In this document: one piece after another, positions 8,511 through 18,541 of the stretch | How positions within the stretch are numbered: position 1 is the stretch's first letter | Layout: every line of letters starts with the position of its first letter | DNA from: Pseudomonadota bacterium | GTDB taxonomy: Bacteria > Desulfobacterota > Desulfobacteria > Desulfobacterales > JAHIVH01 | Length of the DNA: 64,000 nt | NCBI GenBank assembly: GCA_018816735.1 | Contig: JAHIVH010000021.1 | Span: 108,799 to 172,798 of the forward strand | Direction: 5' to 3' | Translations under genes and position numbers: made by a program | The notes under the pieces: generated by a model | The model's database searches: none | Told to the model about the DNA's origin: nothing | The model's input: only the letters and a program-made list of their open reading frames with translations

Positions 8511-10469
8511 TTAATTCCGATCCCTGCAGAGCATATATATTTTCCTGGAAAGTTTTTCAAGATCATAAGGTTTTTGAATAAACCCATCACAGCCACGGGC
8601 CATGATTTCTTCCGCAGCACCTTCACGCCCATATCCGGATGACAGAAGTATGCGGGCATTTGGATCAATATTTTTGATATGCTCCATGGTCTCCCCACCG
8701 CTCATGCCTGGCATGATCATATCAAGAATCAATACATCAATCCTTTCGCTGTTTCTTCTGAACACATCTATGCCCTCATTGCCGCTTTTGGCTGTCATGA
8801 CTGTGTAACCCATGCTTTCGAGCATTTCCCGGGTAACGTTAATAATATTCTCCTCATCATCGATAATTAAAACCGTCCCCTTGCCGATAACCGGTCGTGC
8901 CGGCGGCCTGATTTCATAGACGACCCGTTTTTCAGTGGATGGCAGATAGATGTAAAAGATACTGCCCTTACCTTTTGTGCTTAAAACCGAAATGCAACCG
9001 CCATGGCTTTTTATAATGCCGTATGCCGAAGATAACCCCAGCCCCGTACCTGAGACTTTTTTCTTGGTTGTAAAAAACGGTTCGAAAATACGTTGCCTCG
9101 TATTTTCATCCATGCCGATACCGGTATCCCTTACGGTAATTCTGACATAATTGCCGCCGTTTAGCCCCAGTTCTTCTGCTTCGATACGCATCAGAGAAAC
9201 ATTTTCGCTTTTCACATAGAGTTCTCCACCATTTGGCATGGCCTGCCAGGCATTCACATAAAGGTTAAGGATGACCTGGCTGATCTGGCCTTCATCCACC
9301 TCAGCAGGCCAGAGGCCTTTCTGAAAACTGCTATGGATGCTGATTTCCTTTTTGGTTCTGCCAAACATGGATATCGATTTTCTGAGCATGGTATTAAGGT
9401 TTGCGGGACGGACATTGTAATTGGCATCTGACGCGAAATCGAGAAGTTGACGCGTCAGTTCCGCACCATTCCTCACATACTGATCAATGCTCACCAGCTT
9501 GGAATATTTGGAATCATCCGGGGTCAGGCCAATTAAAAGAAGGGATGAATAGCCCTGTATGCCCATGAGAATATTGTTGAAATCATGCGCAATTCCACCT
9601 GCAAGTGTCCCTATGGCGTCCATTTTCTGCGCTTGCATGAGCTGATACTCAAGCTGTTTGCGATAGGTCATATCCCTTGCCACGCCATATGTGCCTAAAA
9701 ATTTCTTTCCTTTTTCAGTAATTGCCCTATCATAAACACCTGTGGCTTTCAGTTCAACAAAGAGATAAGATGCTTCCGAAGGGTTATTTTTAAGATATAA
9801 ATCACTTCTTTTCAGTTTCATTTCAACACTAGCAGCGGCTCTTTCACCTGTCCGCCTTTCATTAAAGAATAATTCCGACTTTATGAAATCTTCCTGAAAC
9901 AGAAGCATCTTGTAAGATTTGCCGATAACCTCCTCCCGCTTGTAACCCAAAATACGTTCGAATGCCTTATTGGCAAATGTAAATCGTCCTGCCGGTCCCA
10001 GAACATATATTAAATCCGGAGAATGATGCACCACAGACTGATAGAATTTCTCAGTTAACTGAAGCCGATAGGAATATGCCTTATTCTCGATAATGAGCTG
10101 TTTTTTTTCAAGGGCATTTTTTATTGTTTTTAATAGATCTTCATATTCAAAGGGTTTTTTCAGATAATCATATGCACCCAGTTTCATGGATCGCACAGCC
10201 GAATCAACGGATACATCACCGGTCATCATAATGATAAAGGCATCCGGGTCTATCTTGAACACTTCCTTCATGAGTTGAAACCCGTCCATTTCCGGCATAT
10301 TGATGTCAAAAATGTAAAGATCGAATTTCTGAATCTGAAACATGCTAATCGCCGCTGGTCCGCTTGACGCAATCTCAACTTTAAACCCATCAGATTCCAG
10401 AAGTACTTTCTGGCTTTCAAGGAATCTTACTTCGTCATCAACGATGATAATTTTAGAAGCCATGCTCAT
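8511..10469 (-). CDS. Hybrid sensor histidine kinase (REC-PAS-HisKA-HATPase-REC)
   Basis: Soluble cytoplasmic phosphorelay protein of 652 residues. Order of domains: receiver with acidic pair Asp11/Asp12 and phosphoacceptor Asp55; PAS around 140-270; dimerisation domain with phosphorylated His295 in GGIAHDFNN; ATPase domain with GTGLGLSSAYG; a second receiver with DDEEN and LDMIMPGMSG. No membrane segment is seen. The ATG at 10469 follows GGAGACAG at good distance. It converges with the radical SAM gene (25 bases apart). Similar REC-headed hybrid kinases are common in Desulfobacterota; the signal is not known. Confidence 0.92.
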   Translation of the reverse strand: MSMASKIIIVDDEVRFLESQKVLLESDGFKVEIASSGPAAISMFQIQKFDLYIFDINMPEMDGFQLMKEVFKIDPDAFIIMMTGDVSVDSAVRSMKLGAYDYLKKPFEYEDLLKTIKNALEKKQLIIENKAYSYRLQLTEKFYQSVVHHSPDLIYVLGPAGRFTFANKAFERILGYKREEVIGKSYKMLLFQEDFIKSELFFNERRTGERAAASVEMKLKRSDLYLKNNPSEASYLFVELKATGVYDRAITEKGKKFLGTYGVARDMTYRKQLEYQLMQAQKMDAIGTLAGGIAHDFNNILMGIQGYSSLLLIGLTPDDSKYSKLVSIDQYVRNGAELTRQLLDFASDANYNVRPANLNTMLRKSISMFGRTKKEISIHSSFQKGLWPAEVDEGQISQVILNLYVNAWQAMPNGGELYVKSENVSLMRIEAEELGLNGGNYVRITVRDTGIGMDENTRQRIFEPFFTTKKKVSGTGLGLSSAYGIIKSHGGCISVLSTKGKGSIFYIYLPSTEKRVVYEIRPPARPVIGKGTVLIIDDEENIINVTREMLESMGYTVMTAKSGNEGIDVFRRNSERIDVLILDMIMPGMSGGETMEHIKNIDPNARILLSSGYGREGAAEEIMARGCDGFIQKPYDLEKLSRKIYMLCRDRN

Positions 10470-10613
10470 ATTCTGTCTCCAAATCCATGCCCTGGAAGTT
10501 GCAAACGATTATTATGTCCTTGTCTGATCAGTACAAAGTTGGCATTCCCTATGGTCAATCTATCAACCTTCTTCAATATGTTGATACGAAAATCAGGTTC
10601 TAACCGGCAATGG

Positions 10614-12782
10614 TTATCGGGCAGAAATGGGTAGTATGATTGAAAACCGGGTTCCATTATCTTTGTCGCTTACCCAGGTAATCGTACCGCCGATTTCAGT
10701 GATGCTGCTGTTCGCAATTGCAAGGCCAAGGCCAGAGTGTTCACCCTCTTTTGTGCTGTAAAACGGTTCAAAAATGTGCGCTTTTATATTTTCAGGCAAA
10801 CCCGGACCATTGTCACGAATCCTGATTTCAATACTGTCCACATCTTCTGTTAATTCACTTGAAAGCGCCTTGCCGGCTGCATTCAGAGAGCGAGTCGAAA
10901 TATAAATAATGCCACCTTCTTTCATGGCCTCGGCTGAATTTTTAACGAAATTTAGTACCGCCTGTTTGATATTGTTTTTTACGGAATACACTTTGGGCAG
11001 GTTATCATCAGGCGCAAATTGAAGTTCAATTCCTGCCGGTATCATAACGGACTTTTCCAGAATGGTCAAGAATCCTGCGAGTGTCGCGTTAACATCCACA
11101 AGTTCCTTTAAACCACCGGCTGGCCTTGAAAATGCAGACAGATTCATCATGATCAGTTTAACGCGATCGATTTCCTCACTGATAATTTTGAGCTCATCCT
11201 GGGCAGGATGTTTTTCCGGAAGTTTTAATCCGAGTATCTTTATATAATTTTTAATAATCCCAAGCGGATTATTCACTTCATGGATGACCTTTCTTGCAGT
11301 TGCCGACGAAGCATCGAGCCTTTCGGTTTTAACTATCCTGATGTTGGTCTCTTTTTCTTTTTCCATTCTGAGGCATACGGCGGCCTGATTGACAAACATC
11401 GACAGTCTTTTTGATTGTTTCAGAAGTCTTTCTTTGCGGTCAGCAGATACGCCCATGACAATAACACCTGCAGGCGACCTTCTTGCCATCATGGGAACAC
11501 AAAGTATGCCTTCGCAATCAATCAGCCGAACCAATTGTTCATCCAGTATTGACAGTTCCTCATCGCCCTCTGTATCGAATGTATCTTCAAACGTCCTTTT
11601 ACGGAAGCAACGGGCAATACAGTTTTGGCTGTCCGGTTTGATCGCAAGACCAATAATGGGCTCTCTTCTCTCATCCCCTTCCGCCCCTGCCCCGACCAGA
11701 ATATTCTTTTCAGGCTCAAATACGAAAAAACATACATCCTGAACCTCGAAAAGAATGCTCAAACCCTTTTCAACCACTTTTAAAATGGAAGCCATGGAAT
11801 CCGCCACCAGAAGATTCTGGAGCGTCCCATGCATCATTGTAATCTCAGTCACCTCAGATACCAGCTGATTATGGGCATTTTCCCTGACTTTTATCGGCTC
11901 TTCCAGCCAATTTCCCTCTGGTATTTCTGTATAGGGGGTAATATCTATTTCAAAGGAAGCGGCCACGTCTATGGCTTCCTGTCTTGCCCCCATTACAATT
12001 TCCTCACTTTCAATTGAACTGAATCCAAACAGCGCTTCAGCGGGCTTAAACCCTTCACGGCTATACTTGTTTTCACCTGCATGAAAAAGGATGTTTGCGG
12101 TATAAATTATCTTTACCAAAGGAAATGCATCTTCAATTTTCCTGAGTGTTTCATGATGATACAAAACAGCGTCTGCCATCATGGTTTTCAATTTCCATGA
12201 CCGTATCATGTATGCACCGGCTTCGCTATGAGAAATGCCGATACTGTTTTCAGCATCCATCGGGTAAGTAACCGGTGTAATAGGGGATCCCACGGCACAT
12301 GAAAATTCTTTCGGGAAATTGACAACCAGAATCAATTTGCCTATGTCATGCAGCAGTCCGGCCAGAAAAGCTTCTTCAGGAGAACCATACGATATTTTAT
12401 TGGCAATCTTCCTTGCAACAATGGCGCACGTAAACGAATGGAACCAGAATTGATTCAGCTCAAAAAGAGTTCGATATTCAGGCCGTTTAAATGCCTGAAA
12501 AACAGACGCACTGATCGCAATGTTCTTGATTGTATCTGTCCCCAAATATATTACAGCCTGATCAATCGTTTTTATTTTATTGCCAAGACCTACAAACGGG
12601 GAATTAATGAGCCTCATGACTTTTGCGCAAAGGGAGGGATCTTTTGAAATAATTTTTGACAACGTCTCAAGAGGCACAGACTCATCATTACAGGCATCAA
12701 TTAGTCGCAATAGAATCTGCGGAAGACTTGGAAGATTTTTGGAATTACCAATCAGTTCTGAAATATTTTTTGGTCTCTTCAC
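10614..12782 (-). CDS. HDOD-GAF-histidine kinase fusion
   Basis: A 722-residue protein with an HDOD domain in residues 1-220 (including AGLLHDIGKL, 141-150), a GAF-like domain about 325-470, a dimerisation helix with likely phospho-His501 in VIHEVNNPLG, and a C-terminal HATPase domain (RIRDNGPGLP and HSGLGLAIA). No receiver or membrane segment. Start is GTG at 12782; an in-frame stop lies 15 bases upstream, and the ribosome site is weak, so a later start is possible. It lies upstream of and in the same direction as the hybrid kinase, 144 bases away, so the two may form one signalling pathway. HDOD proteins often act in regulation; the role here is unknown. Confidence 0.88.
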   Translation of the reverse strand: MKRPKNISELIGNSKNLPSLPQILLRLIDACNDESVPLETLSKIISKDPSLCAKVMRLINSPFVGLGNKIKTIDQAVIYLGTDTIKNIAISASVFQAFKRPEYRTLFELNQFWFHSFTCAIVARKIANKISYGSPEEAFLAGLLHDIGKLILVVNFPKEFSCAVGSPITPVTYPMDAENSIGISHSEAGAYMIRSWKLKTMMADAVLYHHETLRKIEDAFPLVKIIYTANILFHAGENKYSREGFKPAEALFGFSSIESEEIVMGARQEAIDVAASFEIDITPYTEIPEGNWLEEPIKVRENAHNQLVSEVTEITMMHGTLQNLLVADSMASILKVVEKGLSILFEVQDVCFFVFEPEKNILVGAGAEGDERREPIIGLAIKPDSQNCIARCFRKRTFEDTFDTEGDEELSILDEQLVRLIDCEGILCVPMMARRSPAGVIVMGVSADRKERLLKQSKRLSMFVNQAAVCLRMEKEKETNIRIVKTERLDASSATARKVIHEVNNPLGIIKNYIKILGLKLPEKHPAQDELKIISEEIDRVKLIMMNLSAFSRPAGGLKELVDVNATLAGFLTILEKSVMIPAGIELQFAPDDNLPKVYSVKNNIKQAVLNFVKNSAEAMKEGGIIYISTRSLNAAGKALSSELTEDVDSIEIRIRDNGPGLPENIKAHIFEPFYSTKEGEHSGLGLAIANSSITEIGGTITWVSDKDNGTRFSIILPISAR

Positions 12783-13033
12783 GCTGCCCGCAAGTCATTA
12801 GTTTGGTTAATATATGGTTCACCCGTTTGTTTACAAATGACCGATCATCACCTGAACAAAAACGCTCTATTTTAGGTCGATAGTGTATGACACACTTACA
12901 TTGATAACCATGAAAAAGTCAAGGCAAATATTCGCTTCAGCCTCATAAAATATAAGTTTTTCAAATACTTTACACATATAAAACGTAACAGCGATGGGGG
13001 ATTGGTAGTATTAGGGCTATCCCCCCTATCCAG

Positions 13034-14008
13034 CTATGTCAGATCAGAATTTTTAAGATATTGAATAAATTTTTCCATATCGGCCGGGATAGGTGATTCG
13101 AAAAACAGAGCTTTCTGTGAGACAGGATGCAAAAATGAAAGAACCTTTGCATGCAGGAAATGTCGGGTAAGAGGTTTTACTTGGGTATTGAAAAATACTT
13201 GAGAATGCTTTGATAAACATTTTTTATTCGGATTTCCATAGACGGTATCGCCAACAACCGGATGATTTAATGATGCCAAATGAACACGTATCTGGTGGGT
13301 TCTCCCGGTTTTTATGGAACATATTAAAAGCGAGTACTCTTTAAACCGCTCGACAACCCTGAAGTTCGTTTCTGCAGACCTGCCTGCCCTGCTCCGTATG
13401 GACATCTTTTTTCTGTCCGTTGGATGCCGGCCCACAGGATGGGTGATCGTTCCTGTATCCATATCCATTTTGCCATGCACAATGGCCAGATATTCCTTGT
13501 AAATCTCTCTGTTTTTAAACATGGCAGAAAGCACAAGGTGGGCTTCATGTGTTTTGGCGATAACAATGAGTCCGCTTGTATTTTTATCGAGCCTGTGGAC
13601 AATACCTGGCCGTTCCACACCCCCAATCCCCTTGAGATCAGGGCAATGATAAAGCAGGGCATTTACCAGGGTCCCTGAAAAATTACCTGTTGCAGGATGC
13701 ACGACCATTCCTGCAGGTTTATCGACAACAACGATATCCTCATCTTCGTAAACTATTACAATATCAATTGGTTCAGGTTTTAGGGCCAATGGCGAAGGCG
13801 GTGGAATGATTCCTGAGATAGTTTCCCCGGCCCTGACTTTATAGCCAGGTTTTTTTAAGTTCCCATTGATGCGGATCGCTCCCTCGCGAATCAGGTTGGC
13901 CGCGAGGTTTCTGGACAATTTAGGGATGGTATCACTTATAACAGCATCAAATCTTTTTCCAATGTCGCCGGGTTCAACAATGAGATTAAACCTGTCTTCA
14001 CCATCCAT
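13034..14008 (-). CDS. rluD: RluD-family rRNA pseudouridine synthase
   Basis: Converts uridine to pseudouridine in 23S rRNA. An N-terminal S4 RNA-binding domain (LSRNLAANLIREGAIRING) is followed by the RluA/RluD catalytic domain with the motif HRLDKNTSG, whose Asp is catalytic, and the later GRTHQIRVHL motif. The start is taken as ATG at 14008, just 8 bases past the carD stop; the longer frame would begin at a TTG inside carD. The product is about 324 residues, normal for the family. Which rRNA site it modifies (RluD versus RluC-like) is inferred from overall look only. Confidence 0.9.
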   Translation of the reverse strand: MDGEDRFNLIVEPGDIGKRFDAVISDTIPKLSRNLAANLIREGAIRINGNLKKPGYKVRAGETISGIIPPPSPLALKPEPIDIVIVYEDEDIVVVDKPAGMVVHPATGNFSGTLVNALLYHCPDLKGIGGVERPGIVHRLDKNTSGLIVIAKTHEAHLVLSAMFKNREIYKEYLAIVHGKMDMDTGTITHPVGRHPTDRKKMSIRSRAGRSAETNFRVVERFKEYSLLICSIKTGRTHQIRVHLASLNHPVVGDTVYGNPNKKCLSKHSQVFFNTQVKPLTRHFLHAKVLSFLHPVSQKALFFESPIPADMEKFIQYLKNSDLT

Positions 14009-14015
14009 ATGTCTT

Positions 14016-14552
14016 TCAAGTTTCAAATAAAGCTTCAATTTCAGACATCATTGTCGCTTCATCTATTTCCTTGGCCGTGCTTAATTCCTTCAGTAAAAGC
14101 CCCTGGGCGGTATCAAGAAGTTTTCGTTCCCCGAATGATAAATCTTTTGTCAGCTTTAAAATAAAAAGATCCCGGAATACTTCCGCAACATCAAAAAGGG
14201 AGCCTGTTTTTATTTTATCCATATATTCTCTGTATCTTCGGTTCCATGTCTGATTATCATGAACTTTATTTCTGTCCTTGTTTTTCATGATATCATAAAC
14301 TTTTTCTATTTCCTTCTTCTCGATTATATTTCTGAGTCCCACAGAATCCACATTCGCAGTAGGGATCATAATTACCATGCCATTTTCAAGTACCTTCATG
14401 ATATAGAAAGTCATGGACTGGCCATTAATTTCCCTTTTTTCAATCGACTCAATACGTCCCACACCATGGGCAGGGTAAACTGCAAGGTCCCCGACATTAA
14501 ATTCTTTTCTTACCTGTTTACCAGCTTTCTGTTTAACAGCTTTTTCTGCCAT
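14016..14552 (-). CDS. carD: CarD-family transcriptional regulator
   Basis: CarD/CdnL proteins bind the RNA polymerase beta subunit and stabilise open promoter complexes. The N-terminal RNA-polymerase-interacting Tudor-like fold is recognisable (FNVGDLAVYPAHGVGRIESIE), followed by the helical DNA-binding C-terminal domain (WNRRYREYMDKIKTGSL, DLSFGERKLLDTAQ). ATG at 14552 is preferred, with GGTGGAG just upstream, over a GTG at 14564 that would lie on the ribosome site. The stop lies 8 bases before the likely rluD start, implying an operon. Confidence 0.9.
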   Translation of the reverse strand: MAEKAVKQKAGKQVRKEFNVGDLAVYPAHGVGRIESIEKREINGQSMTFYIMKVLENGMVIMIPTANVDSVGLRNIIEKKEIEKVYDIMKNKDRNKVHDNQTWNRRYREYMDKIKTGSLFDVAEVFRDLFILKLTKDLSFGERKLLDTAQGLLLKELSTAKEIDEATMMSEIEALFET

Positions 14553-14564
14553 TTTCTCCACCAC

Positions 14565-14880
14565 AATTTATATGAAAATCTTTAATTATTATTAACTTCC
14601 AGGTGATCTTGAACCATAACACAAATACCATATCTATTCAATAGAAAAGACTGATACTGCCAAACATTGATTAAATATGGCTGTTTTTAAAACTATCTCT
14701 TGAAAAAAAAACCAAATCCACTAAATCAATACTCGAATTGAGTTTTTTATAAATGATAACTTGCGATGTGACTTTTCAATACCTATATTAACTGCAATTC
14801 AGTTTATGGTTATTTCTGCCGAAGAATAGGTCAGAAAAAAAAGTTCAGAACGGCGGTGAAATACATATGAGGTTCTTGAA
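14565..14880. other. Intergenic region between divergent carD and a small ORF
   Basis: About 316 AT-rich bases separate carD (leftward) from the small gene at 14881 (rightward). It must hold the carD promoter, but no convincing -35/-10 pair or inverted repeat was found by eye. Confidence 0.4.
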
Positions 14881-15069
14881 ATGAAAAAAAACGAAACGAT
14901 CAATCAGATATTAAAAAAAATGCGTAACAACCTGACCCCGCCCAAAGGGCAAACGACATCCATTGACCCCAAAAAAATGGCCAGGGTGATTGAGGATGTG
15001 GAAGTTGCCAAAGAAATAATCAAACAAAAGCCCAAACCTGAAGGCAATGGGAAAGAAAAAGATAAGTAA
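14881..15069 (+). CDS. Small hypothetical protein, 62 residues
   Basis: Highly charged short protein (MKKNETINQILKKMRNN... ending KEKDK) without signal peptide or recognised domain; I do not recognise a family. Support for it being real: a GAGG site 8 bases before the ATG, strong Lys bias expected of a small cytoplasmic protein and no overlapping gene. It could interact with a partner through its helical middle (MARVIEDVEVAKEIIK), but this is only a guess from composition. Confidence 0.5.
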   Translation: MKKNETINQILKKMRNNLTPPKGQTTSIDPKKMARVIEDVEVAKEIIKQKPKPEGNGKEKDK

Positions 15070-15161
15070 TTTAATGACGGGCATGAACGTCTTTAACGGA
15101 TTCATGCTCGAGAAACCCGTTTGACGCCCCTTTTTTGTCTTCACTAATTGAAAGCATCATT

Positions 15162-15734
15162 ATGAATCATTACAAAAAAATTATTGTCTACACGTCTGTC
15201 CTTCCTCTCATTTTAACGCTCATGATCACATCTTCCTCTGCAGCCCGGTCATCTCGGACGATAAGAAATCAAAAGGCCGACAATGCCGTCAATCACAGAT
15301 TGGGAATTGGCATGACCTACCACAAGGCGCACTCGGACTTTGAGTCCCTCCCGTTTGGTGATGGAGATCTGTCTTACGGATTATCCTACGAATATCATGA
15401 GGGAATTGGCTATTGGCTCCTGGGTGTTGATCTGACACCGTCCATTGGTGATAATGACCTTATCGACCATGTGGTCACCCCCAGACTGGCCCTCATCATC
15501 AAGGACAGAATTTATAGAGCCGGCGTAGGTGTTCTGAAGAGCTATATTTCAGATAAAGGCAACCTGATTGACGATACGGATGTTTACTATCAATTTAATT
15601 TCGGTATCAGCGTTCCCCTGGCAAGCCAGCTGTGTTTTGATATCAATAGTCTGTATTCATTTGAAAAGTGGCGGGATATCAATTTTGAAGTCAGTGACAT
15701 TGAATTCAATGTCATCGTCAACTATTTATTCTGA
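15162..15734 (+). CDS. Probable small outer-membrane beta-barrel protein
   Basis: An N-terminal signal peptide (YTSVLPLILTLMITSSSAA) is followed by about 160 residues of alternating strands such as LSYGLSYEYHEG, YWLLGVDLTP and VYYQFNFGISVPL, ending in an aromatic residue (VNYLF), the usual end of outer-membrane barrels. I chose the ATG at 15162, which places the signal peptide at the N-terminus; the TTG at 15135 is less likely. No specific family is recognised. A strong terminator follows directly. Confidence 0.65.
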   Translation: MNHYKKIIVYTSVLPLILTLMITSSSAARSSRTIRNQKADNAVNHRLGIGMTYHKAHSDFESLPFGDGDLSYGLSYEYHEGIGYWLLGVDLTPSIGDNDLIDHVVTPRLALIIKDRIYRAGVGVLKSYISDKGNLIDDTDVYYQFNFGISVPLASQLCFDINSLYSFEKWRDINFEVSDIEFNVIVNYLF

Positions 15735-15740
15735 TATAAA

Positions 15741-15773
15741 AAAGGGCATCAGAAAAATCCTGATGCCCTTTTT
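15741..15773. terminator. Bidirectional rho-independent terminator
   Basis: A perfect 12-base stem AAAGGGCATCAG / CTGATGCCCTTT with a 7-base loop and T-rich flanks on both strands. It lies between the convergent outer-membrane protein gene and hppA, so it can stop transcription from both sides. Confidence 0.9.
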
Positions 15774-15815
15774 AATTAATCAGATTGGACGCTTAAAAAG
15801 CGTTGCTGTATCTTG

Positions 15816-17852
15816 TTATGCCAAAAAGGGAACAAGAAGAAGCGCAACAACGTTAAGAATCTTGATCATCGGGTTGATGGCAGGGCCAGCGGTATCTTTG
15901 TAGGGGTCGCCTACGGTATCACCGGTAACAGCTGCTTTGTGAGCATCTGAACCTTTTCCACCCAGATTACCATCTTCAATGTATTTTTTCGCATTATCCC
16001 ATGCAGCACCACCGGTTGTCATTGAAATTGCAACAAAAACACCTGTGATGATACTTCCGATAAGAAGTCCGCCAAGTGCCTCTGGTCCAAGTATAAAACC
16101 AACAATGACAGGAACGGCAACAGGAAGAAGTGCAGGGATCATCATTTCGGAAAGCGCAAACTGAGTGACGATGTCAACACATGCTGCGTAATCCGGTTTT
16201 GCTTTTCCTTCCATAATTCCCGGGATGGCTTTGAACTGACGACGCACTTCCTTAACAACCGCATGACCTGCTTTACCAACAGCTTTCATGGCCATAGAAC
16301 CGAAAAGAAAAGGCAGAAGGCCACCAATGAAAAGTCCTAGAAGAACATTTACGTTGGCAATATCAAAAGAAAGGTTGGTTCCAAGATGTTCGAATTCTGT
16401 TACATATGCAGCAAAAAGAACCAGGGCTGCAAGAGCGGCTGATCCGATTGCATACCCTTTTGTAACCGCTTTGGTGGTGTTACCTACAGCATCAAGAGGA
16501 TCGGTTACGGCACGAACAGAGTCATCCATATTAGCCATCTCAGCAATTCCACCCGCATTATCTGTGATCGGGCCGTAAGCATCAATAGCAATAACCATAC
16601 CGGTCATGGAAAGCATGGCCACAGCAGCCATGGCAATACCATAAAGGCCAGCAAATGCATTAGCCATATAAATTGAAAGGCAAATAGCAAGAACAGGACC
16701 AGCAGTAGACTGCATGCTTACAGCAAGACCGGCGATAATGTTGGTACCATGACCGGTAGTGGAAGCCTCGGCAATGTCTTTAACCGGTTTGTATTTACCT
16801 GTGTAGTATTCGGTAATGAACACGATGACAACGGTTAATCCAAGACCAACCAGAGTTGCATAGTAGATTCTTAAAGGATCAAGACCCGTCATACCAGTAG
16901 AAAGTGCCTTGACAACAGGATAGAAGACAACACCGGCGATAATGGCTGAACCGAACATGCCTTTGTAAAGTGCGCCCATAATATATTCGCTGCCTTCACT
17001 GAGTTTTACGAAGAAAGAAGCGATGATTGAGGCGATGATTGAAACTGCACCCAGTGCCAGCGGTAATACACTTGCGGTTTCGCTTTTCGGGAAAAGAAGA
17101 TGACCAAGCAACATTGCAGCAACAGTTGTTACAGCATATGTTTCAAAAAGGTCAGCAGCCATGCCCGCGCAGTCACCAACGTTGTCGCCAACGTTATCTG
17201 CGATGGTTGCAGGGTTTCTTGGATCATCTTCAGGAATTCCGGCTTCAACCTTACCGACAAGGTCAGCACCAACGTCAGCACCTTTTGTGAAGATTCCACC
17301 GCCAAGACGTGCAAAAATAGAGATAAGACTTCCACCAAAACCAAGTGCGACAAGAGAAACCATGATGGATTTACCGTCAAGGCCCTTAGCGGTCAAGAAA
17401 GTGTAAAGACCTGCACAGCAAGTCAGTGCAAGACCGGCAACGATCATGCCTGTAACGGAACCGCCTTTGAAAGCCATTGAAAGACCGGCATTCAATCCGT
17501 GTTTACTGGCTTCTGCTGTTCTTACGTTAGCGATAACGGAAACGCGCATTCCGATATAGCCGGCCATAAAAGAAGCCACTGCACCCACAACAAATCCGAA
17601 TGTGGCCCAGAGACCATATCCTGGTGCAAAATAAAGAACGATGGCAATCACGATACCCACAGCACCCATGCTTTTCATCTGACGATTCAGATAGGCAATA
17701 GCACCGGCTTTAATGGCATCGGCGATTTCGTTCATTTTCTCATTACCACTTGGCGCGCTTTTAACGACCGTAGCAGTAATGAGGGAAAAGAGCACTCCGG
17801 CAAGACCGGCAAGAGTGCAGACTAATGGAAGATTTCCCATCAAAGATTCCAT
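15816..17852 (-). CDS. hppA: Membrane-bound H+-translocating pyrophosphatase
   Basis: Integral membrane enzyme that couples PPi hydrolysis to ion pumping. Many transmembrane segments are visible. The pyrophosphate/Mg site has [18 protein letters not shown] (193-210) followed by [25 protein letters not shown], then [17 protein letters not shown] (424-440) and near the end [14 protein letters not shown]. The motif GNTTKA has Lys461, the residue diagnostic of the K+-independent, H+-pumping subfamily, whereas K+-dependent enzymes have Ala there. Start ATG at 17852 follows AGGGAGG. Length 678 is normal. In fermenting or sulfate-reducing anaerobes it saves energy from PPi made in biosynthesis and sulfate activation. 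Confidence 0.96.
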   Translation of the reverse strand: MESLMGNLPLVCTLAGLAGVLFSLITATVVKSAPSGNEKMNEIADAIKAGAIAYLNRQMKSMGAVGIVIAIVLYFAPGYGLWATFGFVVGAVASFMAGYIGMRVSVIANVRTAEASKHGLNAGLSMAFKGGSVTGMIVAGLALTCCAGLYTFLTAKGLDGKSIMVSLVALGFGGSLISIFARLGGGIFTKGADVGADLVGKVEAGIPEDDPRNPATIADNVGDNVGDCAGMAADLFETYAVTTVAAMLLGHLLFPKSETASVLPLALGAVSIIASIIASFFVKLSEGSEYIMGALYKGMFGSAIIAGVVFYPVVKALSTGMTGLDPLRIYYATLVGLGLTVVIVFITEYYTGKYKPVKDIAEASTTGHGTNIIAGLAVSMQSTAGPVLAICLSIYMANAFAGLYGIAMAAVAMLSMTGMVIAIDAYGPITDNAGGIAEMANMDDSVRAVTDPLDAVGNTTKAVTKGYAIGSAALAALVLFAAYVTEFEHLGTNLSFDIANVNVLLGLFIGGLLPFLFGSMAMKAVGKAGHAVVKEVRRQFKAIPGIMEGKAKPDYAACVDIVTQFALSEMMIPALLPVAVPVIVGFILGPEALGGLLIGSIITGVFVAISMTTGGAAWDNAKKYIEDGNLGGKGSDAHKAAVTGDTVGDPYKDTAGPAINPMIKILNVVALLLVPFLA

Positions 17853-17908
17853 ACTTACCTCCCTCTAAAGATTAAAAAAAGTTAAAAAGATTAATATAAA
17901 AAAACAAC

Positions 17909-18481
17909 TTAGTTATACTTATTCATCCCTGCGGTGATCCCCTTGCTGATAATGACATCTACTGCATCCGCAGCAAGTTTGATCAGCTCACCGAGAAGTT
18001 TATTTTCATCTGCTGAAAATTGTCCCAATACATAAGCCGTCATATCTATCCGCTCTCCGGGCCGACCTATACCCATCCGGATTCTTGAGAAACCGTTATC
18101 GCCAAAAGCTTCAATAATCGACCGTAAGCCATTGTGCCCGCCGTGGCCACCATTTGCCTTGATCTTTATCCGGTTGAAGTCAAGATCAATGTCGTCATGG
18201 ATGATAATGACATTCTCAATATCCACGTTGAAAAAGTCAGCCAGGCGTCTTAAGGGCGGCCCGCTTCTGTTCATGAAACCCATGGGTTTTGCCAGGATCA
18301 CATTCGATCCGGCAATGATGCCCTGGCCGAAATCCGTATCAAATTTTTTTTTTAAAAGAGCAATTGAATATGCGGCCGCCAGTTCGTCCACAACCATAAA
18401 TCCGATATTATGCCGGGTTCTTGCATAGGCAGTGCCTGGATTTCCAAGGCCAGCCACCAAATATCGTTTATCCGAAGGCAT
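17909..18481 (-). CDS. pth: Peptidyl-tRNA hydrolase
   Basis: Releases tRNA from prematurely dropped peptidyl-tRNA. The motif GLGNPGTAYARTRHNIGF includes the catalytic His24, and VIIHDDIDLDFNRIKIK and GGHGGHNGLRSII complete the family signature. The 190-residue length is normal. It is downstream of rplY and prs on the same strand, a common bacterial arrangement (prs-rplY-pth). Confidence 0.96.
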   Translation of the reverse strand: MPSDKRYLVAGLGNPGTAYARTRHNIGFMVVDELAAAYSIALLKKKFDTDFGQGIIAGSNVILAKPMGFMNRSGPPLRRLADFFNVDIENVIIIHDDIDLDFNRIKIKANGGHGGHNGLRSIIEAFGDNGFSRIRMGIGRPGERIDMTAYVLGQFSADENKLLGELIKLAADAVDVIISKGITAGMNKYN

Positions 18482-18541
18482 AGTTACCCGATTGTATTTC
18501 TTTCTACCTCTTGTCTATATCTTTTTTGTATGATCCTGGGA

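Noticed and set aside
17039..17480. Open frames on the plus strand inside hppA
   Set aside because: They are antisense to the conserved pyrophosphatase and give low-complexity or implausible proteins with no ribosome sites.
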